From Ruminococcus sp. (GTDB taxonomy: Bacteria; Bacillota; Clostridia; Oscillospirales; Ruminococcaceae): a stretch of DNA of 64,000 nt. The translations under genes were made by a program, and so were the position numbers. Each line of letters starts with the position of its first letter. Position 1 is the first letter of the stretch. The stretch lies in NCBI GenBank assembly GCA_017521805.1, contig JAFXDK010000025.1, positions 62,001 through 126,000 on the forward strand, written 5' to 3'. Below the pieces are notes generated by a model that had not been told where the DNA came from, did no database searches, and was given only the letters and a program-made list of their open reading frames with translations. This document shows positions 25,965 to 35,157 of the stretch, one piece after another.

Positions 25965-27899
25965 TCAATAAGTTTCACTTCTAAGATATTTTGATTTTTT
26001 TTCTCGCTTTGTTTCGTACATTTTCTTGTCCGCTTCTGTTACAAATCTGAATAAATCTTCTTCAACTTTCGGAACAGCAATGACATATCCTGTAGAAGCT
26101 GACAGGCAATATCTGTGTTTCAATGTATTAGTTTTGTTGTACATACGGATATTTTCCTGAATATTTGCAGTTAAAGTCTGAGCGTCTTTATCGTTATAAT
26201 CGGCGGCGAATACGATAAATTCATCTCCGCCAAAACGACAATAAATCTCATTATTTTTACAGGTTTTATCAAGTATGCTTGCAATTGCGCGGATTGCTTC
26301 ATCACCTACGGCATGACCAAATGTATCATTTATTACTTTCAGACCGTCGAGGTCAATGAACATGAGCATGACGTTTCGGGAATTTTTTGCACATTCTCTG
26401 AAAATATCATTGGTAGCATTGACAAAACCGTTGCGGTTGTAGATACCTGAAAAGGTATCCTGTATATAAAGATTTTTCAGCTTTCTTACGGCACAATCCA
26501 AGGCGTTGATTTTTCTGATATTTTCAAGTGAATTGTTTATCGTAATGCACCAAGCCTGAAAAAGAGCGTTGTATAGAGAAAGAGGACAATTATTAATAGC
26601 AAGATATCCCAGACAACGTTGACGGAAATGGAGCGGAACAATAAAGTAAAACTTTGAATTGTGAGATTTATCTGAGAAATCTGGCAAAAGTTCATCGAGG
26701 TTTATATTTACATTTTCTTTGAATTCACCATTGCAGTATGCGATAGGTACAATTATATCATTTTCATAGCTTTCAGGAATTTGTTCTTTTTCAGAAATGT
26801 CTGCAACAATATCATTCGAGTGAAAGTCCCAGTTTTTATTGAGGCAGAAATAAAATTCCTCTGGATTTATGAATGATACAAATTTCTTCAGATATCCTAT
26901 GTATTCAGAAAAATTATCAGCTCCGTTTAGGTCGCATGCCAGACTGTTAAAAAGAGACATATAGTGGTTGTTTGATTCTATACGGTTAAAATTGGCTATA
27001 TTAGCCTCTTTGTATGCAATTGCCTTGTGAGTCACACATTTTTCACATCCGCAGCTTTCTGTGAATTTAGCAGACATATTTAGCATCATGCTTTCATCCT
27101 GCGATATATTATTAAATTTATTGTGAAGCATTTTGCATGCAAGCTCTCCTGAACGAACAAGAGGACGTTTTACAGAGGTGAGTTCAACTCTGAGATTGTT
27201 TCTGTCGAAAACATCATCAAATCCTGATACGGCTATATCATCTGGAATTTTTATACCTGCACTGTGAAGTTTATTTACAGCAGAAACTGCCATAACATCG
27301 TTAGCACAGATTATAACTTGAGGCAAATCCTGTCCGCTTCTGAGAAAGAAATCAACAGCTTCTCTGCCTGAATCACTGCGGAAATCACCATAAAATATGC
27401 GGTCGGGTTCAATCTCAAGACCGTATTTATCGAGAACTTCAAGAAAAGCGTTTAATCTATCTGCGCTTTCAGGATTGTCAGTTGGACCTGATATATAGTT
27501 GAATTTAGTAAATTTATGCACATTTATGAAATGTTCAGTTATCTCTTTCATTGCAGAACGATTGTCAATTCCGATATGTATTAGCCCCTCCACATCGTTA
27601 TCCATACTAACAGCAGGAATACCTGCATTTTTTATACGAGCAAGTATATCGTCTACAACAGGCTGACAATCTATTGTATTTGTGAGAAGTATAGCACCGT
27701 CAAAATTATTGAAATCAGGAAGTTTGAAAATATTCATTTCCCCTGCATCATGGCTTCTGTTATCTTTCATGCCCGTGAATGATACAAATATATAGCAATC
27801 AAGATTGTATTTTGCGGCAGCTGATTGTATTCCGTTGAGTATACTGCTCTGATATGTTTCATCTATTCCTGCAACGATAACAGCAATTTTTCTGTTCAT
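25965..27899 (-). CDS. LacI-type sugar-binding domain fused to GGDEF domain
   Basis: Residues 1-270 match periplasmic-binding-protein/LacI ligand domains (RKIAVIVAGIDETYQSSILNGI, SGFDDVFDRNN). No DNA-binding helix-turn-helix and no signal peptide are present, so it should sense a ligand in the cytosol. A CGCEKC patch and a middle region (about 290-450) follow. A GGDEF domain with intact FGGDEF active site (about residue 570) comes last, predicted to make cyclic di-GMP. The start is ATG 27899 behind GGGGGTG; a GTG at 27911 is the longer option. Its paralogue is at 37692-39617. The ligand is probably a sugar, by family. Confidence 0.9.
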   Translation of the reverse strand: MNRKIAVIVAGIDETYQSSILNGIQSAAAKYNLDCYIFVSFTGMKDNRSHDAGEMNIFKLPDFNNFDGAILLTNTIDCQPVVDDILARIKNAGIPAVSMDNDVEGLIHIGIDNRSAMKEITEHFINVHKFTKFNYISGPTDNPESADRLNAFLEVLDKYGLEIEPDRIFYGDFRSDSGREAVDFFLRSGQDLPQVIICANDVMAVSAVNKLHSAGIKIPDDIAVSGFDDVFDRNNLRVELTSVKRPLVRSGELACKMLHNKFNNISQDESMMLNMSAKFTESCGCEKCVTHKAIAYKEANIANFNRIESNNHYMSLFNSLACDLNGADNFSEYIGYLKKFVSFINPEEFYFCLNKNWDFHSNDIVADISEKEQIPESYENDIIVPIAYCNGEFKENVNINLDELLPDFSDKSHNSKFYFIVPLHFRQRCLGYLAINNCPLSLYNALFQAWCITINNSLENIRKINALDCAVRKLKNLYIQDTFSGIYNRNGFVNATNDIFRECAKNSRNVMLMFIDLDGLKVINDTFGHAVGDEAIRAIASILDKTCKNNEIYCRFGGDEFIVFAADYNDKDAQTLTANIQENIRMYNKTNTLKHRYCLSASTGYVIAVPKVEEDLFRFVTEADKKMYETKREKKSKYLRSETY

Positions 27900-28216
27900 T
27901 AATAAATTCACCCCCTATATTTAAGAATGAAATGAATTATAAATAATTCACAATAAAAAAACACATCAACATAACATCTATAAATATTATACAACAAATA
28001 AACGAAAAAATCAATAGTTTTTGCAATTTTAATTTCTTTAACAATATTAATATTCAATTCATTAAAATATACGAAAAGTAGAATGTGTGCAAATTTTCAC
28101 AGGCGTTTCCTTGCTTTTGTTTATTGTGCGAATTGCTTTAAAATCCAAAAAAAATATGACGAAATTCAATAAAATTCGTCATTTAGCCGAAATTCAACAA
28201 AGCCGCTTTGTCAATA
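27900..28216. other. Divergent intergenic region between the GGDEF and ppa genes
   Basis: AT-rich, no gene recognised. An open frame across 28087-28317 has no ribosome binding site. The region should hold the GGDEF gene promoter on the minus strand. Confidence 0.5.
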
Positions 28217-28244
28217 TTGACAAAAGACAAAAATATGTTATACT
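28217..28244 (+). promoter_or_regulatory. Promoter of ppa
   Basis: TTGACA at 28217-28222 and TATACT at 28239-28244 are separated by 16 bases. Confidence 0.75.
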
Positions 28245-28297
28245 ATTAAGTAGGGAATGTTTGAATTATAGGATTTTTCGGAAACGGAGCGACATAA

Positions 28298-28831
28298 ATG
28301 AGAAATATTTGGCATGATATAAACCCAAAAAGAATTAATCCGGATACTTTTTATGCTGTGATAGAAATCAGCAAAGGAAGCAAAATAAAATATGAGCTTG
28401 ATAAGGAAACGGGTTTTATTAAAATGGATCGTATTCTTCACACATCAACTCATTATCCTGCAAACTATGGATTTATTCCCCGCACTTTTTCCGACGACAG
28501 TGACCCTTTGGATGTTCTTGTTCTGTGTTCGGAAAAGCTTATGCCGCTTACGTTGGTAAAATGCTATCCTATCGGCGTTATGCGCATGATGGACAATGGT
28601 CGTGAGGATAACAAAATTATAGCAGTTCCCGTAGATGACCCGAATTATAATATGTACAAGGATATAGACGAGCTTCCGAAGCATATTTTTGATGAAATGC
28701 GTCATTTCTTCACTGTGTACAAGGAACTGGAAAGCAAGACTACCGTTGTAAATGAGTTTGGTCATGTCAAATCGGCTAAGAAGATTATAGCTAAAGATAT
28801 CGAAAGCTATATAGAGAATTTCTGTAAGTAG
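28298..28831 (+). CDS. ppa: Inorganic pyrophosphatase, family I
   Basis: The enzyme hydrolyses pyrophosphate to phosphate and pulls biosynthetic reactions forward. The 177-residue protein has the family I active-site Asp cluster DDSDPLDVLVL, the KYELDKETG substrate loop, the YPANYGFIP motif and the EDNKIIAVP strand. The length is standard for bacterial soluble pyrophosphatases. The ribosome binding site (GGAGCGACATAA) is moderate. prs, a pyrophosphate-metabolism neighbour, follows after a MITE-like insertion. Confidence 0.95.
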   Translation: MRNIWHDINPKRINPDTFYAVIEISKGSKIKYELDKETGFIKMDRILHTSTHYPANYGFIPRTFSDDSDPLDVLVLCSEKLMPLTLVKCYPIGVMRMMDNGREDNKIIAVPVDDPNYNMYKDIDELPKHIFDEMRHFFTVYKELESKTTVVNEFGHVKSAKKIIAKDIESYIENFCK

Positions 28832-28898
28832 AGTGAGTCTCTAAAGGTTGTAAGACGGATTTATGCAAATGTGTCATGAACCGTCCGAAAATATAAGT

Positions 28899-29060
28899 GG
28901 TTCTCTAAAAACCGAAACACGTGCGGAATTTCGTATATGACAAATATCAGTTGCAAGGCGAAAAACCGCAGTAATACTTGATGTATTGCAAGGTTTGGCG
29001 ACGCAGTAAATGATATTTGTCATAGAAAGTTCGCCGTGAGGGAGGTTTTTAGAGGTTCCC
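28899..29060. mobile_element. MITE-like element, copy 1
   Basis: A 162-base noncoding element bounded by inverted ends GGTTCTCTAAAAACC and GGTTTTTAGAGGTTCCC. Its interior (TTGCAAGGCGA, CTTGATGTATTGCAAG, AGTAAATGATATTTGTCATAGAAAG) is shared in reverse orientation with 63316-63468. No transposase. It sits between ppa and prs and ends about 20 bases before the prs ribosome binding site. Confidence 0.85.
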
Positions 29061-29093
29061 ATAAGATAATTAATTAAAGAGGAGTTATTACGT

Positions 29094-30233
29094 ATGTCAC
29101 CATTCGGAGGAAATTTATTCAGCAGTGAGATCAGCGCTGCACCTATCGGAATCATCGCTATGAGCAGTATCACTGAGCTTGGCACCAAGATTAACGATTA
29201 CCTTGTTGATTGGTCAAAAGCGGCAGGATACGAGGATGACAGCTTCCTTATTGAAGCAGAATGTCCACGTTTCTCATCAGGCGACGGTAAGGGACTTATA
29301 AAGTCTACTGTACGCGGTAAGGATTTGTTCATTATCGTTGATGTAGGTAACTACAACGTAAAGTACAATTATTTTGGTATGGAAAATGCAATGTCCCCCG
29401 ATGACCATTTCCAGGATTTAAAGCGTATAATTCAGGCTGCATCCGGTAAGGCTAACCGTATCAATGTTATTATGCCTATCCTTTATGGCGGTCGTCAGCA
29501 TCGCAGAAGCTATCGTGAATCTCTTGACTGTGCTTGTGCATTGCAGGAACTGGAGGCTATGGGAGTATCAAATATCGTAACATTTGACGCTCATGACCCA
29601 AGAGTTCAGAACGCTGTTCCGCTTATGGGATTTGATAATGTTATGCCTACATATCAGGTTCTCAAGTGTCTCCTCCGTGATATTAAGGATATTGACCTTT
29701 CAAAGGACAAGTTCATGGTTGTTTCTCCCGATGAGGGCGCACTCAACAGAAATATGTACTACGCTTCTGTTCTTGGTGTTGATATGGGTATGTTTTATAA
29801 GAGACGTGATTACTCTACAATCGTAAACGGAAGAAATCCCATTGTTGCTCATGAGTATCTCGGAAATCCCGTTGAGGGCAAGGATATTTTCGTTGCTGAC
29901 GATATTATTTCATCTGGCGAATCCATGCTTGACCTTGCATACAATCTCAAGAAGAAAAAAGCAAACAGAATCTTCACATATGCTACATATACTATCTTCA
30001 CAAACGGACTTGAAAAGTTTGATAAGGCATATGAAGAGGGTATAATCAGTGGCGTTCTCGGTACAAACCTTACATACCGTTCACCCGAGCTTCTCAGCAG
30101 ACCTTGGTTCCATGAAGTTGATGTTGCTAAGTATATCGCATACTTTATTGAAGCTATCAATCATGATGTATCTATCAGCAAAATTCTTGATCCCCATGCA
30201 AAGATTGAGGCACTTCTGAAAAACAGAAAGTAA
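29094..30233 (+). CDS. prs: Divergent ribose-phosphate pyrophosphokinase
   Basis: PRPP synthetase makes phosphoribosyl pyrophosphate from ribose 5-phosphate and ATP. The 379-residue protein, longer than the usual 310-320, has MPILYGGRQHRRSYRESLDC (ATP/ribose-phosphate loop region), TFDAHDPRVQ (like the TMDLHA motif), VVSPDEGALNR (like VSPDxGG), and VADDIISSGES in place of DDIIDTGGT as the PRPP loop. The extra length lies in N-terminal and central insertions. AAAGAGGAG precedes the ATG. This divergent long form is presumably the functional enzyme here, but a paralogous role cannot be excluded without seeing the whole genome. Confidence 0.85.
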   Translation: MSPFGGNLFSSEISAAPIGIIAMSSITELGTKINDYLVDWSKAAGYEDDSFLIEAECPRFSSGDGKGLIKSTVRGKDLFIIVDVGNYNVKYNYFGMENAMSPDDHFQDLKRIIQAASGKANRINVIMPILYGGRQHRRSYRESLDCACALQELEAMGVSNIVTFDAHDPRVQNAVPLMGFDNVMPTYQVLKCLLRDIKDIDLSKDKFMVVSPDEGALNRNMYYASVLGVDMGMFYKRRDYSTIVNGRNPIVAHEYLGNPVEGKDIFVADDIISSGESMLDLAYNLKKKKANRIFTYATYTIFTNGLEKFDKAYEEGIISGVLGTNLTYRSPELLSRPWFHEVDVAKYIAYFIEAINHDVSISKILDPHAKIEALLKNRK

Positions 30234-30242
30234 TAAATAATA

Positions 30243-30280
30243 AAAATCGAGGATTCCAGATATGAAATCCTCGATTTTTT
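30243..30280. terminator. Bidirectional terminator
   Basis: AAAATCGAGGATT paired with AATCCTCGATTTT plus T tract, between convergent prs and the TetR-type gene. Its right edge overlaps the regulator stop codon by two bases. Confidence 0.9.
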
Positions 30281-30878
30281 ATTTGTTGTCTGTTATTGTG
30301 AATTCGCCGTTTAATCCGAAAATACATTCTTGAATTATCTGTGATATGTTTGAAATTGATTTTTTACAATCATCTTTTATCCATTCGTTCACAACGGCAT
30401 TTATACCGCTTAAATAATAGCGCATTACATATTTTCTATCCTCTGTTGGATAATGAAATCGTTCAAGGATAGGGTCAAATATATTTTGATGCATTTTTGC
30501 GAATATTTTTTCAAACCCAAATTCTTTTGAATTAGATATTGCAGTTAAAAAAATCCGGCGATTTTCTTTTATAAATGATAAGTATGGATTCAAATAATCT
30601 TCTGTAATGTAGTTTAATTGAGACAATTTCGAGTGTGAAAAGTTTTGGATATCAACAGTAAAATATGAAAGAAAGCTGTTTAGTATATACTGCATTGCTT
30701 CATTAAGTAATTCGCAGGTATTTTCATAATGAAGATAAAATGTTGAGCGATTGACATGAGCTTCCCTGCATATTTCGCTTATTGTTATATACTCAAAAGA
30801 TTTTCTTTCAAGCAGAGAAATAAGAGCTTTATCCATTTTTATTGCAGTATTAAAATATTTACTTTCTGACTTATTCAC
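30279..30878 (-). CDS. TetR/AcrR family transcriptional regulator
   Basis: The N-terminal helix-turn-helix is clear: LLERKSFEYITISEICREA and VNRSTFYLHYENTCEL. The C-terminal helical domain, of the type that often senses a small molecule, ends with a weakly conserved segment. I place the start at GTG 30878, six bases after AGAGG; an in-frame GTG at 30902 lacks a ribosome binding site. The upstream small membrane protein gene ends 13 bases before this start, so the two form an operon and the regulator may control that gene. The DUF6880/TetR_C_33-like C-terminus is not confidently assigned. Confidence 0.85.
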   Translation of the reverse strand: MNKSESKYFNTAIKMDKALISLLERKSFEYITISEICREAHVNRSTFYLHYENTCELLNEAMQYILNSFLSYFTVDIQNFSHSKLSQLNYITEDYLNPYLSFIKENRRIFLTAISNSKEFGFEKIFAKMHQNIFDPILERFHYPTEDRKYVMRYYLSGINAVVNEWIKDDCKKSISNISQIIQECIFGLNGEFTITDNK

Positions 30879-30891
30879 GGAGAACCTCTTC

Positions 30892-31242
30892 TTATTGTTC
30901 ACTTATCTGTTTTGCAAGTTCAACTATTTCAAAGGCATATTTTGACTTGCATTTTTCAAGATATTTTTTGTATATGGGATAATTTACACCGCAGCCGATA
31001 AAACCAATGATGCCAATGATTATTCCCGCAACAACAGCGCCTGTACCGCTGCCTATAACCTGCATTGCGAGACACATACCTGTACCGACAATAAGTGAAG
31101 AAATTATACCTAATGTGTAAGTGAATATAGTTGCAGGGAGTTTGGCTTTTCTGTCAAGTTTTTTCAAAGCTACGATTTTTGAACTGCCTTTTGATACATA
31201 ATCCTTTGCAATTGATTCCGCTAAAATCTTATCTGTGTTCAT
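30892..31242 (-). CDS. Small two-helix membrane protein
   Basis: This 116-residue protein has a cytosolic basic N-terminus, two hydrophobic helices (about 35-58 and 64-86; Gly-rich GTGAVVAGIIIGIIGFIGCG) and a charged C-terminal helix. No family recognised. An AGGAGG site precedes the ATG. It is co-transcribed with the TetR regulator. A membrane stress or transport accessory role is possible but unsupported. Confidence 0.75.
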   Translation of the reverse strand: MNTDKILAESIAKDYVSKGSSKIVALKKLDRKAKLPATIFTYTLGIISSLIVGTGMCLAMQVIGSGTGAVVAGIIIGIIGFIGCGVNYPIYKKYLEKCKSKYAFEIVELAKQISEQ

Positions 31243-31361
31243 ATTGAGAACCTCCTGTTTATTCCCATAAGGGATTTTTATTACAATATCAGTATAACAT
31301 AACAGGTGTGGAAAAGGAACAACAAGATATGCGTAAAATGTTGTTTTTATAATTGTATATC

Positions 31362-32108
31362 TTACTTATCTTTATATGCAGGCAGACGATATTTCTTTTT
31401 ATATTCATTTGGCGTCATGCCCATAATTTTTTTGAATATTTTTATAAAATAGCTCTGGGAGCTGAAACAAAGGAGACTGCTGATTTCAAGATCTGAATAA
31501 TCGGAATAACGGAGAAGTCCCGTTGCTTCTTCAATTTTGCGTCGATTGACATATTCCGAAAAGGTCATGCCCGTTTCCGATTTAAACAGCCTTGACAGAT
31601 ACGCTGGAGTAATATGCAGTGCCTGAGCCGCTTCCTCTATAAGTACACGGCTGTGAAGGTGCTCGCTTATGTATTCAACTGCGCGGAGTATACGCTTTGA
31701 ATAAAGCCTGCTGCTGCGAAGTATGCGCATTTGCCTTGTGTACTCCTCAATCATTTCATCATGAACTGACCGCACATCCACAATAGATGTACATTCGTCG
31801 GCACGGTTTATATACACATCACTGAGGCTGTATGCTTGTTCGGGTGTCATTCCGCTGCCAACGCAGAATCGGGCTATAAGTGCTGTGGATATTGTAAAAT
31901 GATATTTCATATTCTGCAAGGGGTTACGGCTTAATGTGCCGCAGCCCTCGCAGAATAAAGGTTCTGCAAACATTTTGACAAATTCCATATTTCCTGAGCA
32001 GATACTCTCATAAAACGCCATTTCTCTGTCAAAAGGAGCATACTCAAAATCCTCTTCACGATGACTGAAAAAATGAGATACAACATTATTATCGCGGTTT
32101 TCTGACAT
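31362..32108 (-). CDS. AraC family transcriptional regulator
   Basis: This 248-residue protein has a C-terminal AraC DNA-binding domain with two helix-turn-helix units: LIEEAAQALHITPAYLSRLFKSETG and DLEISSLLCFSSQSYFIKIFKKIMG, ending in the classic MTPNEYKKKYR. The N-terminal region (about 1-130) has no cupin signature; it resembles the helical sensor part of DNA-binding regulators in sugar-uptake loci. It lies directly downstream of two solute-binding lipoprotein genes in the same direction, so it may regulate them. AAAGGAGAG precedes the ATG. Confidence 0.88.
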   Translation of the reverse strand: MSENRDNNVVSHFFSHREEDFEYAPFDREMAFYESICSGNMEFVKMFAEPLFCEGCGTLSRNPLQNMKYHFTISTALIARFCVGSGMTPEQAYSLSDVYINRADECTSIVDVRSVHDEMIEEYTRQMRILRSSRLYSKRILRAVEYISEHLHSRVLIEEAAQALHITPAYLSRLFKSETGMTFSEYVNRRKIEEATGLLRYSDYSDLEISSLLCFSSQSYFIKIFKKIMGMTPNEYKKKYRLPAYKDK

Positions 32109-32171
32109 TTGCGGCTCTCCTTTCGCTTTTTATGTATTATACCACATATTCGGGAATTTGTCCAGTAAATT

Positions 32172-33602
32172 TTATGATTGCTCGCTTATCCATATAGATG
32201 CGCGCTTTTGTATATTCTCAATTGTTGTATCAATGTCATGTTCACCAGCAAAATATGCAAAATTTTCTTCCTGAATAATTTGTGATACAGATGAATCGCT
32301 TCGGGTTTCCCAACGAGTTACCGTTTCGATATATCGACGAAGTTTGTCTGCATCTTCTAACGTGGGAAATACAGGTTCAAATAATTCATCATCAGGTGTC
32401 ATATACATTTCATCAGGCTGACGGTATTTCTGTGCAGCTATATCTTCTGCCATTTGGTCAAAAGCCTGATTGTTAATACATAATCCGAATTCTGCTGACC
32501 ATACAGGCTGGTCACCATATAAATCAGGGTATATATAATATTCAATTACGTTTTCAAGCTGTCCCTCTTTTGTCAGAAAACTGCGTATAAACTGCCACGC
32601 CCCCTCTTGCCTTTCGGGAGAAGATTTAGCACTGATTGAATACATAAATCCTGGAGCACTAAAGAATGCTCCGTCGCCGTTTTCTGACGGGAAACCGACG
32701 TGTGTAATTTCACTATTACTAAAACTTAATGACTGCATCATTGAGTCTATTGTGGATTCATATACAAATCTTGGAACATCATAATCATAGTCTGTTTTCT
32801 CTCCATTATTACTTGGGAAATTACCACAAAATTCGAGCATTTTTCTGTAATCTGGAGAATCAAAATGTACCTCTGCATTATCGTAATCAATAAATGTATC
32901 AAGGTTTCCTCTTAAAACGGTGTAATATATATTTTCCGCATAGCGTGAACCGTTTACTGTCGCATTATCAGGCATATTACCCCAATGCTCAGCAAATTCA
33001 TCAAATGTCCAGTTTTCTTTCGTGCCTACATATTTACTATCACCATAAAGAGTGTTTATCTGAAAATAAGCGGGCAGAGTGTAAAGGCAACCGTCATTTT
33101 CGAGAACTTCGAGAACGTGGTTGTTTAGTGTCAATTTGTTCACTTCGGGGTCATTTTCCATAAACTGATATAAATCAGCATAAGCTCCTTTATTGGCAAG
33201 GATTCCATAGTAAGATTCATTCGCAAATGTGCCGTTACATATTATGTCAATCTCATCGGTATTCATTATCTTTTGAAGTATTGCCATATCTTTATATTTC
33301 CATTCTTCTGCTGTGTATGTAATTATGTTTCCGTTTTCATCATAATCTGATTCTGTATCTACCAATTTTATTCTATACCCATTGTCAGCCTCATTAAACT
33401 TATCAACTGCATCTTTGTACGCATCTTCATTAAAAGCGTCAATCGCCATAGTTATAACAATGTCGTCTTTGGGTTCTGTCGTTACTGCTGTGTCAGAAAT
33501 GCTTTCTGATACAGTTACGTTTCCTTTTACTTCGCTGCATGAAACAGCGGACAGCATTAGTGCAGTCAACATAATAATTGTCTTTTTAAATGTCATTTTC
33601 AT
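32172..33602 (-). CDS. Extracellular solute-binding lipoprotein (paralogue 1)
   Basis: This 476-residue protein has a lipoprotein signal ending in SAVSC, then a short Ser/Thr linker and a family 1-like solute-binding fold (ITMAIDAFNEDAYKDAVDKFNEADNGY at the start, DIICNGTFAN in the first lobe, PERQEGAWQFIRSFLT near the end). Such proteins deliver sugars or oligosaccharides to ABC transporters. No permease or ATPase gene is nearby, so it must share a distant transporter or act as a binding protein alone. It lies 9 bases after its paralogue. GGAGAG precedes ATG 33602. Confidence 0.88.
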   Translation of the reverse strand: MKMTFKKTIIMLTALMLSAVSCSEVKGNVTVSESISDTAVTTEPKDDIVITMAIDAFNEDAYKDAVDKFNEADNGYRIKLVDTESDYDENGNIITYTAEEWKYKDMAILQKIMNTDEIDIICNGTFANESYYGILANKGAYADLYQFMENDPEVNKLTLNNHVLEVLENDGCLYTLPAYFQINTLYGDSKYVGTKENWTFDEFAEHWGNMPDNATVNGSRYAENIYYTVLRGNLDTFIDYDNAEVHFDSPDYRKMLEFCGNFPSNNGEKTDYDYDVPRFVYESTIDSMMQSLSFSNSEITHVGFPSENGDGAFFSAPGFMYSISAKSSPERQEGAWQFIRSFLTKEGQLENVIEYYIYPDLYGDQPVWSAEFGLCINNQAFDQMAEDIAAQKYRQPDEMYMTPDDELFEPVFPTLEDADKLRRYIETVTRWETRSDSSVSQIIQEENFAYFAGEHDIDTTIENIQKRASIWISEQS

Positions 33603-33611
33603 CAGCTCTCC

Positions 33612-35063
33612 TTACGCTTTTTCGCTTACCATAATAGACGCACGGTTCTGTATATGGTCAATGGTTGTGTCAATGTCCTGTCCTCCGCCAAGATATGCGA
33701 GTATTTCCTCGTTGACTATTTCCCAAAGAGGTCTGTCCAATTCGGTGTCAATTCGATTTATTGAATCAACGTATTTTTCGATAACCTCACAGTCCTCCAT
33801 AGTGGGAAGCGGAGTTTCAAATGTTTCGCCCTTATTTTCATAAGTAGGGTTAGAATATTCCCCTTTGCAGATTCTCTCAGCTGTTGTATGCCGAGCATTG
33901 TTATTAATACAGAAACCGCCCTCTGCTGAATAACTCACAACTTTTTCGCCGTTTATATATTGTTCGTACTTCTGCACAACATGATTCTGTTGATACTCCT
34001 CTGTATAAAATTGTCTGATATATTCCCATGCGGCACTCTGTTTTTCTTTTGAGGAATGTGAACATATTGAATATTCACCGTTTGTACTGATATATGAGCC
34101 TTGTCCGTCAGAATCGGGATAGCCTACTAAAGTGTATTCACCGTCTTTTATGTGAGAAACTAATGCTTCATTAGAATTGCTGTCCTTATAGCAAAAAAGT
34201 GATGTGTTAAAACCTGTTACATCATATACAGATACAAAATCAGGAGCATTGTAATCAAGTTCTGATTTTTCTCCGTGATTGCTTTCAAAGTTTCCGCAAA
34301 ATTCAAGCAATTTACGGAAATCATGAGAATCAAAATGCACCTCGGCTTTCGTATAATCGACATATGAAGTAAGATTTGATCTCAGAATAGTATAATAAAT
34401 GTTTTCTGCATTACGGCTTCCGTTTATGGTTGTATTATCGGGCATTTTGTCCCAATGTTCAAGAAATTCCTCGACAGTCCAGTTTTGTTTGCTGCCCACA
34501 TATTCTTTTTTCCCTATCATTGTATGAACTTTATAGGAATAGGGCAAACTATAAAGATGCCCGTCTGTCTTGCATAGTTCGAGAACGTGCTTGTTCATCA
34601 GTTCGGGATTCACATCGGGATCGTCTTTCATAAATTCATAAAGATCGACAAACGCTCCCTTGTTTTTGAGTATCTCGTAATAAGCAGGATTATTGAATGA
34701 AAAAGCCCCCACAATGTCAATATCGTCCTTATTAATTATCCTCTGTATCAAATCAAAGTCCTGCTTTTTATGTTCCTCTGTTGTGTATATCAGAGGATCG
34801 CCGTTGTCATCAAGGCGAGAACGACTTGCAACATATTCAATGCGATAACCATTATCGGCATTGTTGAACTCATCAAATTCATCGGGTTCAGGCTCAACTG
34901 CTAAAGCAATTGTTATTACAATATCATCTTTCTTCGCTGTTGTCTGCTCTGTACAGGAAATATTTTCAGATACAGATACGTTTCCCTTTACTTCGCTGCA
35001 CGAAACCGTTGTAAGCATTAATGCAGTTATACAAATTAATGTCTTTTTTAATGTCACTTTCAT
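33612..35063 (-). CDS. Extracellular solute-binding lipoprotein (paralogue 2)
   Basis: This 483-residue protein has a lipobox-like TTVSC and shares the SEVKGNV segment after the cysteine and the overall fold with the next gene (NGSRNAENIYYTILR against NGSRYAENIYYTVLR). The two are a tandem duplication that has diverged. ATG 35063 is chosen behind AAAGGAGAAG; an upstream in-frame start at 35102 lies within the preceding terminator. No transporter partner genes are adjacent. The ligand is unknown, probably a carbohydrate. Confidence 0.88.
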   Translation of the reverse strand: MKVTLKKTLICITALMLTTVSCSEVKGNVSVSENISCTEQTTAKKDDIVITIALAVEPEPDEFDEFNNADNGYRIEYVASRSRLDDNGDPLIYTTEEHKKQDFDLIQRIINKDDIDIVGAFSFNNPAYYEILKNKGAFVDLYEFMKDDPDVNPELMNKHVLELCKTDGHLYSLPYSYKVHTMIGKKEYVGSKQNWTVEEFLEHWDKMPDNTTINGSRNAENIYYTILRSNLTSYVDYTKAEVHFDSHDFRKLLEFCGNFESNHGEKSELDYNAPDFVSVYDVTGFNTSLFCYKDSNSNEALVSHIKDGEYTLVGYPDSDGQGSYISTNGEYSICSHSSKEKQSAAWEYIRQFYTEEYQQNHVVQKYEQYINGEKVVSYSAEGGFCINNNARHTTAERICKGEYSNPTYENKGETFETPLPTMEDCEVIEKYVDSINRIDTELDRPLWEIVNEEILAYLGGGQDIDTTIDHIQNRASIMVSEKA

Positions 35064-35090
35064 AATCTTCTCCTTTTGTCTCTTTTGGGA

Positions 35091-35125
35091 AACACCGCAC
35101 AAGACGAAAATCCTGTGCGGTGTTT
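35091..35125 (-). terminator. Terminator after the anti-sigma-like gene
   Basis: AACACCGCACA and TGTGCGGTGTTT form a stem between the anti-sigma-like gene and the solute-binding genes. Confidence 0.8.
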
Positions 35126-35157
35126 ATTAGTATTTGTCTTTTTAAAAGCATTAGCTG

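Noticed and set aside
28874..29188. A 104-codon minus-strand frame between ppa and prs
   Set aside because: It spans the MITE-like element and the start of prs; it is an accidental frame.
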